The notes beneath the pieces were generated by a model. The model saw only the letters and a program-made list of their open reading frames with translations. It did not search any database and was not told the DNA's origin. Positions 46,591 through 55,840 of a stretch of 64,000 nt of DNA are shown in pieces (position 1 is the stretch's first letter; each line of letters opens with the position of its first letter). A program made the translations under genes and the position numbers. This stretch comes from Hyphomicrobium_A sp963724945 (GTDB taxonomy: Bacteria > Pseudomonadota > Alphaproteobacteria > Rhizobiales > Hyphomicrobiaceae). The stretch spans positions 2,763,759 to 2,827,758 of the forward strand of contig CAVRWL010000003.1 in the NCBI GenBank assembly GCA_963724945.1, given 5' to 3'.

Positions 46591-49500
46591 TCAAGCGAGC
46601 CGGGCGAGCGCCTCCTCGCTGCGCCGCCTGAGCTTGTCGAGGCCCTGCGCCTCGGCGGCGACGGAGGCGCGCTCGAAGCATTCGCGCGCCTTCGCCGGTC
46701 GGCGCCTGAGCCGCCAAAGTTCGCCGCGATTGTAGTCGATCCTCGCAAGCGTCGCGCTATCGGCGTCCCATTGCGGATTCGATGCGGCCGCTTCGATGAG
46801 CGCGCCCGCCCGCCCGACGCCCCGCAGCCGCGCCGCCATGAGGGTCGGCAGGTTGGGCAGAACGACACTGAGCGGGGGCCGCTGGCCTCCGCTCAGCACC
46901 CGGATATAGATTTCGGCGAGCAGAATGCGGACAAATCCGGCTGCCGTCCGGTCACCGGCCGCCTCGCGTGACGCAATCGCCTGCCTGATGACTCGGAATC
47001 CTTCGGTAATGCGCCCGGTCTCGATCAGCGCGACGCCGCGCGGACCCTCGAGAATGTTGTACAGCGTGCCAAGCCGCTCGAACTCGAGGTTGAGCGCCTC
47101 GATGCGCGGCAGCGCTTCGCGCCCGCGCCCCGACAGGATGGACGCGACGGTCTTGATGTTCTCGGCCTGGAGCCTGTCCAGCGGCGCGATGGCGAGGCGC
47201 AGGCATTCGTCTGCGTAGGCGATCGCGTCGGACGGAGCGTCGGCGATGACGTTGATCCAGCCGAGGATCCAGTTGGCGAAGCTGATTGCGCGCGGGTCGC
47301 CGTTGGCCTCGCCTGAGGCGATCTGCTGAATGGCCAACGCCCGCGCGTCCCTGAGAAGCCCGCGATAGAGGCAGTCCCAGACGACGAAGAAATAGGCTGA
47401 ATTGCGCAGAAAGTTGTCGTTGAGGCCGAGGCAGCTCTCAAGCACTTGCTTGCGGCGCCGTTCGGCCTCCTCGCGGGTGTCGAGTCCGAGCCGCGTCCGG
47501 CAATGCAGCAATCCGGCCTGGGCGAAAGCCAGCGCCCGCGGATCGCCTATCTTCTCCGCGACCGCGACCGCCTCGGTCATCCGCTCGAGGCCGGCGCGAA
47601 GCTCGTAGCGCTGCACGAGGGCGAGCGTCTGGTAATAGTAGGCGATGACGAGTTCTGGCGTATCCCCCGCCCCCTTCACGACCGGCATGTAGGCGTCGGC
47701 AATTCGGCCGGCTTCGCGATAGTCGCTCTTGAGCATCATCGTCTCGAGCAGGCCGACGACCACCGCGGCGGCTTCGCGCGGGGCGGCGACGGACGGGTCG
47801 TTCTCGCGCAACCTCAACGCCTTGCGGAAGCCTCTTTCGGCTTCGGGGATCGCATAGACATTCAGGCTCTTGCGCGCCGCCATCGCGAGGTAGCGGAAAG
47901 CCTTCGGCGCGTCCTCCCCGGCCGCGAAATGGCGGGCGAGTGTCTCCGACCTCTCGGGCAGCGCGTTGCTGCTTCGCCTTTCGAGCTCCTTTGCGACCTT
48001 CAGGTGCAGCGCCGCGCGCTGCGGGCTGAGCAGCCCGTCGTAGATCGCGTCGCGCAGCAGAGCATGCTTGAAGATGTAGGCCCCCGACGCCTCGTCGCGG
48101 TGGATGAAATCCTGCGCCTCGAGGTCGGCGAAATAGCCGTCCAGACGATCGCCGCCTTCGGTCAACGCCAGCACGACATGAGGGTCGAACCGCCGCCCGA
48201 TCACCGCCGCGGTCTGCAGGAGGCGGCGGGCCTCTTGCGGCAGCCGATCGACGCGCGCGGCCAGGATCGAGTGAATGCTCTGTGGCAGCAAAACGTTGAC
48301 CGCCTCCGCGTCGAACTCGACGACTTTTTCGCGGACGGAAACGATATGCCTCTCCAAGAGGAACGCCGCGATTTCCTCGGCGAACAGGGCGTTCCCATCG
48401 GCTTTTTCCATGATCAGCGAGTCGAGCGCGTCGGGCAGGCGCTCGACGCCAAATCTCAATTGGGCGATGCGCGAGGTCTCGCGACCGGAGAGCGGATCGA
48501 GCGCGATCTCGACGACCTGCGCGAGACCGAGCCAAGGCGGCGCGTAGCTCGGCCGTCGCGTCAGCAGAAGAACCAGGGAGGCCGGGGTTTCAGCCGCGAT
48601 CAGCCCGCCCAAAAATTCCTCGGACGCGCTGTCGATCCAGTGGGTATCCTCGATGGCGATGACGAGCGGCGCGAGACGCGCCCGCGCCCGGATGATCTTG
48701 TGCAGAAGCTCGCGCGTTCTGAGCCCGATCAGCACGCCGTCCAGCGTCGCCAGGGCCCCGCTCGCCGGCTCGTGGCCAAGCAGATTGAGGATGAGATCGC
48801 CGTTCTCGTCCGTCTTGAGGCCGAGGCTCCGCAGGCCTTCGTCGAGCCTGATTTCGACAGTCGCGCGATCGTCGCCGCGGGCGACGCGAAAGAGGCCGCG
48901 CGCGACGTCGATGAAGGCGCGGAAGGCGGTTTCCCTGCCCTCGGCGGTGCATCCCCCGGTCACCACGAGCGCCCGATATTTGCCGGCGCGCTCGCCGAAC
49001 TCGTGCAACAGCCGCGACTTCCCGATGCCCGGCTCGCCGGATATGTCGAAGGCGCGAACATCGCCGCCGATCTCCCGAACGGCCCGTTCGAGCCTGTCGA
49101 GTTCGCGTTCGCGGCCAACGAACGCGGTCAGCCCGCGAAAGCGTGAGGCGTCGAACCGCGACGCCTCTTTGCGGACCCGATCCAGTCGATAGACGCGCTC
49201 GGTTGCGGTTCGTCCCTTGATCGGATGGTCTCCGGCGAACTCGGCGTCCACCTGCCCCTCGACGAGACGGTAGGCGAGTTCGTTAAGAAGAATCGTTCCC
49301 GGAGCCGCGAGCCCCTGCAGGCGCGAGGCGACGTTCACCGCGTCGCCGAGGACCGCGAGACCGGCCGGCCCGCCCGACTGCAAATGGCCGAACACCGCCG
49401 CCCCGGCGCTGATGCCGATCCTGACATCGCCGCGAAAGCCGAGGGCCTTCTCGATATCATCCCATTCGCTCGCGAGGCTCTTGAGGATCGCCAGGGCGGC

Positions 49501-49737
49501 CCGGCACGCCCGCACCGGCGCGTCCTCCTGCGCAACCGGCACGCCGAACACCACCATCACGCCGTCGCCGGCGATGTCCTTGATCCGCGCGCCTTCGGCC
49601 TCAACCACCGTCTCGACGACGCGCGCCAGCTTTTGAATCAGGCCGAAGGCGGCCTCTTCGCCGAAGCGCTCGGAAAACGTGGTGAAGCCGACCATGTCCG
49701 CGAAGAGAACGACAACCTGGCGACGCTCCGCTTCCAA
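46591..49737 (-). CDS. Class III adenylate/guanylate cyclase with AAA-type ATPase and TPR domains
   Basis: 1,048 residues, intact. Residues 8-185 form a class III nucleotide cyclase: metal-binding Asp14 in LFADMVGFT and Asp58 in DIAGDGVMVVFG, then AVLGDAVNVASRLQ. From about 208 a STAND/AAA-type ATPase follows: FVGRERELDRLE, Walker A SGEPGIGKSR, Walker B-like PLVIAIEDTHW, then LLLLTRRPSYAP. The C-terminal half from about residue 580 is helical TPR-like (RYLAMAARKSLNVYA, LALVQRYELRAGLERM). Such proteins are thought to sense ligands or partners by the TPR part and regulate cyclase output. The start MEAERRQVVVLF fits the family's usual beginning. No partner gene is obvious; MscS lies upstream. 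Confidence 0.88.
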   Translation of the reverse strand: MEAERRQVVVLFADMVGFTTFSERFGEEAAFGLIQKLARVVETVVEAEGARIKDIAGDGVMVVFGVPVAQEDAPVRACRAALAILKSLASEWDDIEKALGFRGDVRIGISAGAAVFGHLQSGGPAGLAVLGDAVNVASRLQGLAAPGTILLNELAYRLVEGQVDAEFAGDHPIKGRTATERVYRLDRVRKEASRFDASRFRGLTAFVGRERELDRLERAVREIGGDVRAFDISGEPGIGKSRLLHEFGERAGKYRALVVTGGCTAEGRETAFRAFIDVARGLFRVARGDDRATVEIRLDEGLRSLGLKTDENGDLILNLLGHEPASGALATLDGVLIGLRTRELLHKIIRARARLAPLVIAIEDTHWIDSASEEFLGGLIAAETPASLVLLLTRRPSYAPPWLGLAQVVEIALDPLSGRETSRIAQLRFGVERLPDALDSLIMEKADGNALFAEEIAAFLLERHIVSVREKVVEFDAEAVNVLLPQSIHSILAARVDRLPQEARRLLQTAAVIGRRFDPHVVLALTEGGDRLDGYFADLEAQDFIHRDEASGAYIFKHALLRDAIYDGLLSPQRAALHLKVAKELERRSSNALPERSETLARHFAAGEDAPKAFRYLAMAARKSLNVYAIPEAERGFRKALRLRENDPSVAAPREAAAVVVGLLETMMLKSDYREAGRIADAYMPVVKGAGDTPELVIAYYYQTLALVQRYELRAGLERMTEAVAVAEKIGDPRALAFAQAGLLHCRTRLGLDTREEAERRRKQVLESCLGLNDNFLRNSAYFFVVWDCLYRGLLRDARALAIQQIASGEANGDPRAISFANWILGWINVIADAPSDAIAYADECLRLAIAPLDRLQAENIKTVASILSGRGREALPRIEALNLEFERLGTLYNILEGPRGVALIETGRITEGFRVIRQAIASREAAGDRTAAGFVRILLAEIYIRVLSGGQRPPLSVVLPNLPTLMAARLRGVGRAGALIEAAASNPQWDADSATLARIDYNRGELWRLRRRPAKARECFERASVAAEAQGLDKLRRRSEEALARLA

Positions 49738-49955
49738 GACCTGTTCTCCAACCCTGCCCCGCTCAAAATTTCAATGATCGGCGAGAATAGCAAGGGCCGT
49801 AAGGGACGCATCGAGGAATGCGAGCGCCCGGCGGCGCCGGGCGGAGCCGCCATGAAACCGGACCGCCCAGCGAACTGAGGCACAAATCACAGCGGCGGCC
49901 GCGCCGATCGGACCTCAGGCGGCGTCCGGGGCAGCGGTCGACCACGGCCCGCTCT

Positions 49956-50050
49956 TTTCTGTTTGGGACGAAAATTTCCCTGTTGGCGCGATTCGAATTC
50001 CCTGTTCGCTGATCGAAATTCCCTGCTCCATCTTGCCGTTGTGCGGGCTT
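49956..50050. repeat. AACAGGGAATTT-type repeat array, copy A
   Basis: On the minus strand the core CAGGGAAT(T) occurs three to four times at about 20-base spacing (plus-strand TTTCCCTGTT, ATTCCCTGTTC, ATTCCCTGCTCC), flanked by CTTGCCGT and TGCGGG. It aligns base by base with copy B at about 51,384-51,485 and has the same orientation. The two copies bracket the MscS gene. Function unknown; possibly a dispersed rhizobial repeat. Confidence 0.7.
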
Positions 50051-50120
50051 CGCCCACGCGCCGCAGCAGCCGGGCTTGGTCCCGATCGCGCGGCGGCGTC
50101 CGGCGCCGCATTGCGCGCGT

Positions 50121-51251
50121 TCAGCCGGACGCCACCTGGGTCGTCTCCTCTTTCGCCGGCGTGGCCTTGAGCTCGAGCCGCTGCTTCGGCAGCGCATGCG
50201 GATACTCCGCCTGCAGGAAGGCGATCATCTGTTCGCGCACATAGCAGCGCAAATCCCACGCCTCGCCGGAATCGCGGGCGGACACCAGGGCGCGCAACTC
50301 CATGGTGTTCTCGAGCGCGTGGGTGACCTGCAGCGCCACGACCTTGCCGCTCCACAACTTGGTCGAGCGCACGATCTCGTCGAGCTTTCGGCGCACCACG
50401 TCGACCGGCAAGGTATAGTCGACATGCCAATGCACTTCTCCGATGAGCTCGGAGCTGTCTCTGGTCCAGTCCTGGAACGGATTCTCCAAGAGCCAGGCGA
50501 GCGGCACCACCATGCGCTGCCAGTTCCAGATGCGCACCACGACATAGGTGGCGGTGATCTCTTCGATCCAGCCCCACTGGCCGTTGATCACCACCGCGTC
50601 CTCGATTCGCAGCGGCTGGGTGATGGCGATCTGAATGCCGGCGATGAGGTTCGACAGCATCGGCCGCGCCGCAAGGCCGAGAACCAGACCGGCGGCGCCC
50701 GCCGAGGCGAGCAGGCTGACGCCATAGGCGCGCACGCCGGGGAACGCCATCAAGGCCGCCGCCAGGGTGATCAGGATCGTCAGCACGTGCGACGACCGGC
50801 GCAGCACCTGCCACTGCGTCGCGTGCTTGCGCGCCATCGGATCGCTTTGGATATCGCCGCCGGCGCGCGCCAGTTGGCGCTCGGTCAAGAGGTCGATGGC
50901 GATAATCACGCACCAGCCGACGAGCAGGATGAATGCGGCGCTGAGCCCGTAGAGGGCGAAGCGCTCCGCTTGCCGCGACAACGGCGCGGCAGGCGCGACG
51001 GCCGCCAATATGATGATCAGCATGCTCCAGAACAGCGGCGCCGTGGCGCGCGTCAGCAGGGCGTCGAGCATGCGGAGGCGACCGCGGATCCGGCGCGCTC
51101 CCACCGAGATCAGCGCCGTGTGCAGGCCCCAGGCGACGAGAATCGCGCCGACCAGCAGCACCAGCGTCGTCAACGCCGGCGGCCAGCCCGTGAGGGCGGC
51201 GCTGACGGCGTTGGCGACATGGGTGATCGGGTCGCTGATGGCAGGGATCAT
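50121..51251 (-). CDS. MscS-family mechanosensitive ion channel
   Basis: About 376 residues from MIPAISDPITHVANAV at 51251. Four hydrophobic segments follow; the pore helix region is YGVSLLASAGAAGLVLGLAA, rich in Gly and Ala as in MscS TM3, followed by MLSNLIAGIQIAITQPLRI. The beta domain begins DAVVINGQWGWIEEITATYV and contains RIWNWQRMVVPLAWL. The C-terminal part is long (to VASG), with RAYDLR-like DLRCYVREQMIAFLQ. It opens under membrane tension to release solutes in hypo-osmotic shock. The longer frame to 51359 runs into the repeat array B and is unlikely. The frame is intact. Confidence 0.85.
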   Translation of the reverse strand: MIPAISDPITHVANAVSAALTGWPPALTTLVLLVGAILVAWGLHTALISVGARRIRGRLRMLDALLTRATAPLFWSMLIIILAAVAPAAPLSRQAERFALYGLSAAFILLVGWCVIIAIDLLTERQLARAGGDIQSDPMARKHATQWQVLRRSSHVLTILITLAAALMAFPGVRAYGVSLLASAGAAGLVLGLAARPMLSNLIAGIQIAITQPLRIEDAVVINGQWGWIEEITATYVVVRIWNWQRMVVPLAWLLENPFQDWTRDSSELIGEVHWHVDYTLPVDVVRRKLDEIVRSTKLWSGKVVALQVTHALENTMELRALVSARDSGEAWDLRCYVREQMIAFLQAEYPHALPKQRLELKATPAKEETTQVASG

Positions 51252-51383
51252 TGATCCGGAAGTCCAAAGCAGATCCCCCGGCTTTGCCGGGATAGCGGTA
51301 GCAGGTTTGACGTTTCCAGCCGTCCGCGGGCCGGTTCGGACGCGAGCAGCCGCTCTCACAGAAAGCGAACCAAACCGATGGAC

Positions 51384-51485
51384 GTTCCCCGTTCGGGCGC
51401 AATTTTTCCCTGTTCGGCCGATTTAAATTCCCGTTCTCGAATCCTAATTCCCTATTCCCCCTTGCCGTCATGCGGGGGTTCGCGC
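51384..51485. repeat. AACAGGGAATTT-type repeat array, copy B
   Basis: Plus strand reads TTCCCCGTTCGGG, AATTTTTCCCTGTTC, AAATTCCCGTTC, AATTCCCTATTCC and CTTGCCGTCATGCGGG. The order and spacing equal copy A at 49956-50050. About 250 bases beyond it, up to hflX, contain no gene that I recognise. Confidence 0.7.
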
Positions 51486-51745
51486 TGCAGCTGGCCAGCT
51501 CAGCGCGGAGTTCGGCGCTGGACTTGCGTCGGCCACCGCGCGAAACGTCGGGTCAATCGGGAGTTGGGGCGCCTGTATTAAACGATCCATACATGTTCTA
51601 TTGTCAGTGGCCGAAACGAGTTTTGTGACTGCCTTGTGCGCTTATGTCCTTGAAATGATGGAGTCCCTGCCAGAGCTGCAGGCTCGTTCCACGGCGCCGA
51701 CTCGTGGGCGCTCCCATCAACCCCCGTCCGCCCCCGCCCGGAGCC
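51486..51745. other. Intergenic region, nothing recognised
   Basis: Sequence between repeat array B and the hflX stop. It includes an A/T-richer part (about 51,560-51,660) with GTATTAAACGATCCATACATG. I see no RNA gene, CDS or good terminator. Confidence 0.3.
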
Positions 51746-53085
51746 TTACGCAAACCGCCGCTTCACCCGCTCGACCTGATCGGGCGCGACGCGGACCGTG
51801 AGATGCAGGCCGTCGTCCGTGTCGGAGCGGCTCATCACTTCGGAGTGCTCGTAGAGCCAGTGCAGCCCCTGGCCGTCGGCGGGGTCGAGGATGAGCTCGA
51901 TCAGCGACCGGCCGCGCGCCAGCCTCTCCTCGATCGCCGCGAGCAGGCGGTCGATCCCCTCCCCGGTCCGCGCCGAGACCGCGAGCGGCGCCGCGGGCCG
52001 CATCGCCTGCTCCTCATCGATCACGGCGCGCGCGTCGGCGTCGAGCCGGTCGAGCTTGTTCCAGACCTCGATCAGCCGGTCGGCGGCGTCGGCGACGCCG
52101 AGCTCGGCGAGGATCGTCTCGACGTCCTGGCTCTGCGCCTCGCTGTCGGCATGGGCGATGTCGCGCACATGCACGATCACGTCGGCCGCCCGCACTTCCT
52201 CGAGCGTCGCGCGGAAGGCCGAGATCAGCATGGTCGGCAGATCGGAGATGAAGCCGACCGTATCCGACAGGATCGCCGAGCCGCCATGCGGCAGCTTGAT
52301 CAGCCGCATGGTCGGATCGAGCGTGGCGAACAGCATGTCCGCCGCCATCACTTCCGCCCGGGTCAGGCGGTTGAACAGGGTCGACTTGCCGGCGTTGGTG
52401 TAGCCGACCAGCGCGACGATCGGATAGGGAACGTCGGCCCGGCTCGTCCGGTGCAGGGCCCGGGTGCGCTTGACGTTCTCGAGGTCGCGCTCGATCCGAA
52501 CCATCCGCTCCTGGATCAGCCGCCGGTCGGTCTCGATCTGGGTTTCGCCGGGGCCGCCGAGGAAGCCGAAGCCGCCGCGCTGCCGCTCGAGGTGGGTCCA
52601 CGACCTGACGAGCCGCGACTTCTGATAGGCGAGATGGGCGAGTTCGACCTGCAGCGCGCCCTCGGCGGTGCGGGCGCGCCGGCCGAAGATCTCGAGGATC
52701 AGCCCGGTGCGGTCGATCACCTTGCAGCCAAAGGCCTTTTCGAGGTTGCGCTGCTGGACGGGCGAGAGCGCGCAATCCATCACGATGAGGTCGATCGCCT
52801 CCGTCTTCGCTTCCGCCGGCGATCGCCTCCACCTTGCCCTTGCCGAGATAGGTCGCCGGCCTGAGGGCGGCGAGCGAGACGGTCTCGGAACCGACGACGT
52901 CGAGGTCGATGGCGCGCGCGAGTCCGACCGCCTCCTCGCGGCGCGATTCGGGACTGCGCAGAGCGCCGCTGTCGCCGAACGGGGCGCGCGACAGGGTTGG
53001 GCAGACGACCAAGCGTGCGCGTTCCCGCCGCCGCGGCGCGCTCCCGGTCGTCGAGGGCGCCGCGCGGGTCCGCGGCGGTCAGTTC
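51746..53085 (-). CDS. hflX: GTPase HflX, two frameshifts
   Basis: Ribosome-associated GTPase that rescues and splits stalled ribosomes. Blocks are ELTAADPRGALDDRERAAA, then after an extra base near 53,010 LVVCPTLSRAP, SLAALRPATYLGKGKVEAI, and after one near 52,815 VMDCALSPVQQRNLEKAFGC. The GTPase motifs follow: G1 GYTNAGKST, G3 DTVGF, G4 NKLD, with FATLDPTMR the switch I region. It ends DQVERVKRRFA. The start is unclear because the frame begins near the hfq stop and no ATG is seen; ATT near 53,088 is the first candidate. The hfq-hflX order is typical. Confidence 0.88.
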
Positions 53086-53338
53086 AATGGGCGTCGGACT
53101 GCTCCTCCACCGACTCGAACATGGTGATCGGGCTGGCGGGCATGATGGTCGAGATCGCGTGCTTGTAGACGAGCTGGGAATGGCCGTCCCGCCGCAACAG
53201 GACACAGAAGTTGTCGAACCACGTGACGAACCCCTGCAGCTTCACCCCATTGACCAAAAAGATCGTCACTGAAGTTTTCGACTTGCGGACATGATTGAGA
53301 AACGTGTCCTGGAGGTTTTGCGCCTTCTCTGTCGGCAT
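53084..53338 (-). CDS. hfq: RNA chaperone Hfq
   Basis: About 84 residues from MPTEKAQNLQDTFLNHVRKS at 53338 (an ATG at 53353 adds MEKKV). Sm1 motif FLVNGVKLQGFVTWFDNFCV and Sm2 motif YKHAISTIMP are complete, with the proximal-face residues Gln8-equivalent and the distal-face region intact. Hfq forms a hexamer that pairs small RNAs with mRNAs. The start is preceded on the coding strand by an A-rich stretch. hflX follows directly. The frame is intact. Confidence 0.95.
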   Translation of the reverse strand: MPTEKAQNLQDTFLNHVRKSKTSVTIFLVNGVKLQGFVTWFDNFCVLLRRDGHSQLVYKHAISTIMPASPITMFESVEEQSDAH

Positions 53339-53486
53339 GACTTTTTTTTCCATTTTGCCGGGCCCACGCCCGGGCGTTGTTATTGATTCCCCATGCGCGC
53401 CTTTTTGTGACGCGCTGCGGGCGGCATCGTATCACATATCGGCAAGCGGCGACAGATAAGCCGATACATCATTGTTATACTGGATT

Positions 53487-54345
53487 TCATGACCTTTGGG
53501 CGCGCTTCCGGAACGCCGTGCGGAGCGCGAGCGCGACCGGGCCGGGCCGGCCGTCCGCCGATCGGCGCCCCGTCGAGCGACACGACCGGCATGGCGAGCA
53601 TCGTCGCGCTGGAAAAGAAGGCTTCGCGCGCAGCCTTCGCCTCGGCGGGCGAAAACGGCCGTTCGACGAGCCGAAGGCCAAGCGCGCCGGCGACGGCGAC
53701 AAGCGCCGCCCGCGTCACGCCGTGCAGAATCGACTCGTCCGCCTGCCGCGTGACAAGCGTCCCGTCGGGCGTCACGATCCAGGCGTTGGTCGACGCTCCC
53801 TCGGTGACGAAGCCGTCGCGATCGACGAACCAGGCCTCGAACGCGCCCGCATCGCGCGCGGCCTGTTTGGCCAGCACATTGGGGAGAAGCTGGAGCGTCT
53901 TGATGTGCGGATGCGCCCAGCGCGTCTCCGGGACGGTGACGACGGCGACGCCCGCCGCCGCCCGCGCCGCGCCGACGGCCGGGTCGAGCGCCCGGGCCGA
54001 AACCACGAGCCCGGGCCTGACGCCATCCGGCGGGAACCCGTGGTCGCGCCGAGCGGCGCCGCGACTGACCTGAAGATAGACGAGGCCGTCGCGGACGCGG
54101 TTCCGCTGCACGACCTCCCGCAGGACGGTTCTCAGAGCCTCGCGGCCGATCGGCCAGCCGATCCGGACGCCGTCGAGCGAGCGCCCGAGCCGGTCGAGGT
54201 GGCGCGTCTCCTCGATCAGCGCGCCGGCGCTCACTTCGCAGACTTCATAGACGCCGTCGCCGAAGGTCACGGCGCGGTCGTTGACCGACACGACCGCCTG
54301 CGCCATCGGAACATAGCGGCCGTTGACATAGACGATGCGTGACAC
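53487..54345 (-). CDS. dat: D-amino-acid aminotransferase family PLP enzyme, one frameshift
   Basis: PLP fold-type IV transaminase of the D-alanine/branched-chain group. GTG 54345 starts VSRIVYVNGRYVPMAQAVV (usual SRIVYVNGx). Key motifs are DRAVTFGDGVYEVCEV, YLQVSRGAARRDHGFP, IKTLQLLPNVLAKQAARDAG with the PLP lysine (IKT), and VTEGASTNAWIV. The frame breaks near 53,555: one extra base before GDGRPGPVALALRTAF; removing it gives a proper end LRTAFRKRAQRS at 53487. Gene order with ntrX and hfq is usual in Hyphomicrobiales. Substrate specificity cannot be read. Confidence 0.82.
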
Positions 54346-54472
54346 GCGCCCCTTCCCCAAGTTTGCGCCGATTCCCGTGCAGCCGCGCGAGCCGGATTGA
54401 CCGATATCGCCCCGGCGGTCCAGCCCCGCCTGCCGCGCCGCCGCCGAGCGGCTGGGTTACGACTGGCGATGC

Positions 54473-55840
54473 TCACTCCACCCCGAGCGACTTCAGCTTG
54501 CGATGCAGCGCCGAACGCTCCATGCCGATGAATTCGGCGGTGCGCGAGATGTTGCCGCCGAAGCGGTTGAGCTGGGCGATGAGGTAGTCGCGCTCGAACG
54601 CCTCGCGCGCTTCGCGCAGCGGCAGGCTGAGCAGCTTCTCGCCGCCGATGCCGCTCGGCACCGCCGGGACGAGCGCCCCGACCTCCGCCGGCAGCATCGA
54701 GGCCGAAATCTCGGCGTTGGGGTCGCCGAGCGCAAGGATCATCAGGCGCTCGACGTTGTTGCGCAGCTGGCGGATGTTCCCCGGCCAGTCGTGCGACTGC
54801 AGCACCGCCATGGCGTCGGCGCCGATCTTGCGCGGCGTCACGCCCATGCTGTGGGCGGTGAACTCGAGGAAATACTGCACGAGCTCCGGAATGTCCTCGC
54901 GCCGCTCCGCTAGCGTCGGCACCCGGATCGGCACCACGGACAGACGGTGGAACAGGTCCTCGCGGAACCGGCCCTCGGTGATCGCCTCGGCCAGGTCCTG
55001 ACTGGTCGAGGAGATGATCCGCACGTCGACATGCACGCGCGACGAACCGCCGACGCGCTGGAAATTCTGGTCGACCAGCACACGCAGGATCTTGGCCTGC
55101 GTCTCGCGCGGCATATCGGCCACTTCGTCGAGGTAGAGCGTGCCGCCGTGAGCCTCCTCGAGCGCGCCGATGCGCCGGGGATGATCCGGCCCCTCCTCCA
55201 CGCCGAACAGTTCGGCTTCCATCGTCTCGGGCGACATCGCCGGGGCGTTGACCACGACGAACGGACCCTCGGCGCGGCTCGAGCGCTCGTGAATGAGCCG
55301 GGCGGCGAGTTCCTTGCCGGAGCCCGCGCCGCCGGAGATCAGCACCCGCGAATTGGCCGGCCCGAGCTTGTCGACGATCCGCCTGAGGTTGGCGAGGGCC
55401 GGCGACGAGCCGACCATGCGGTTGATCGCGCCGCCGCGCGACTTCAGGTCGTTGACCTCGCGTTTGAGGCGCGACGTCTCCAGCGCCCGGTCGGCGATCA
55501 GGATCAGGCGGTCCGCCTTGAAGGGCTTCTCGATGAAGTCGTAAGCGCCGAGCTTGATCGCCGTCACCGCTGTCTCGATGTTGCCGTGACCCGAGATCAT
55601 CACCACCGGCACGCTCGGATTCTGCTTCTTGATCGCCTCCAGCAGCTGAAGGCCGTCGAGCCTCGACCCCTGGAGCCAGATGTCGAGCAGGATGAGCTGC
55701 GGCCGACGGGATTCGATGGCGGCCAGCGCCTCGTCGGAATTGCGGGCGGCGCGCGGCTGGTGGCCCTCATCCTCCAGGATGCCGCCAACCAACTCGCGGA
55801 TGTCTTCCTCGTCGTCGACGATGAGAATGTCTGCAGCCAT
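54473..55840 (-). CDS. ntrX: Response regulator NtrX
   Basis: 455 residues. N-terminal receiver domain: ILIVDDEEDIRELVG with acidic pair, phosphoacceptor Asp in LILLDIWLQG, conserved Lys in IEKPFKAD. The AAA+ domain has Walker A GGAGSGKELAAR, Walker B GTLYLDEVADMP and the sensor region FREDLFHRLSVVPIRVP. The C-terminal Fis-type helix-turn-helix reads GNISRTAEFIGMERSALHRK. It partners NtrY and in alphaproteobacteria regulates nitrogen and redox genes. The GAFTGA loop is missing (ELFGVEEGPDHPRRIG at its place), so it should not activate sigma-54 directly. TGA of ntrY overlaps its ATG. Confidence 0.93.
   Translation of the reverse strand: MAADILIVDDEEDIRELVGGILEDEGHQPRAARNSDEALAAIESRRPQLILLDIWLQGSRLDGLQLLEAIKKQNPSVPVVMISGHGNIETAVTAIKLGAYDFIEKPFKADRLILIADRALETSRLKREVNDLKSRGGAINRMVGSSPALANLRRIVDKLGPANSRVLISGGAGSGKELAARLIHERSSRAEGPFVVVNAPAMSPETMEAELFGVEEGPDHPRRIGALEEAHGGTLYLDEVADMPRETQAKILRVLVDQNFQRVGGSSRVHVDVRIISSTSQDLAEAITEGRFREDLFHRLSVVPIRVPTLAERREDIPELVQYFLEFTAHSMGVTPRKIGADAMAVLQSHDWPGNIRQLRNNVERLMILALGDPNAEISASMLPAEVGALVPAVPSGIGGEKLLSLPLREAREAFERDYLIAQLNRFGGNISRTAEFIGMERSALHRKLKSLGVE

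Noticed and set aside
49956..50050. CRISPR array
   Set aside because: Only three to four short cores at about 20-base spacing with degenerate sequence; repeats are too short and no cas genes are near.
49915..51471. Long minus-strand frame of 518 codons over the MscS gene
   Set aside because: It overlaps the real mscS frame in another phase and includes both repeat arrays (translated as MEQGIS/SEQGI-like peptides), so it is an artefact of repeats and GC content.
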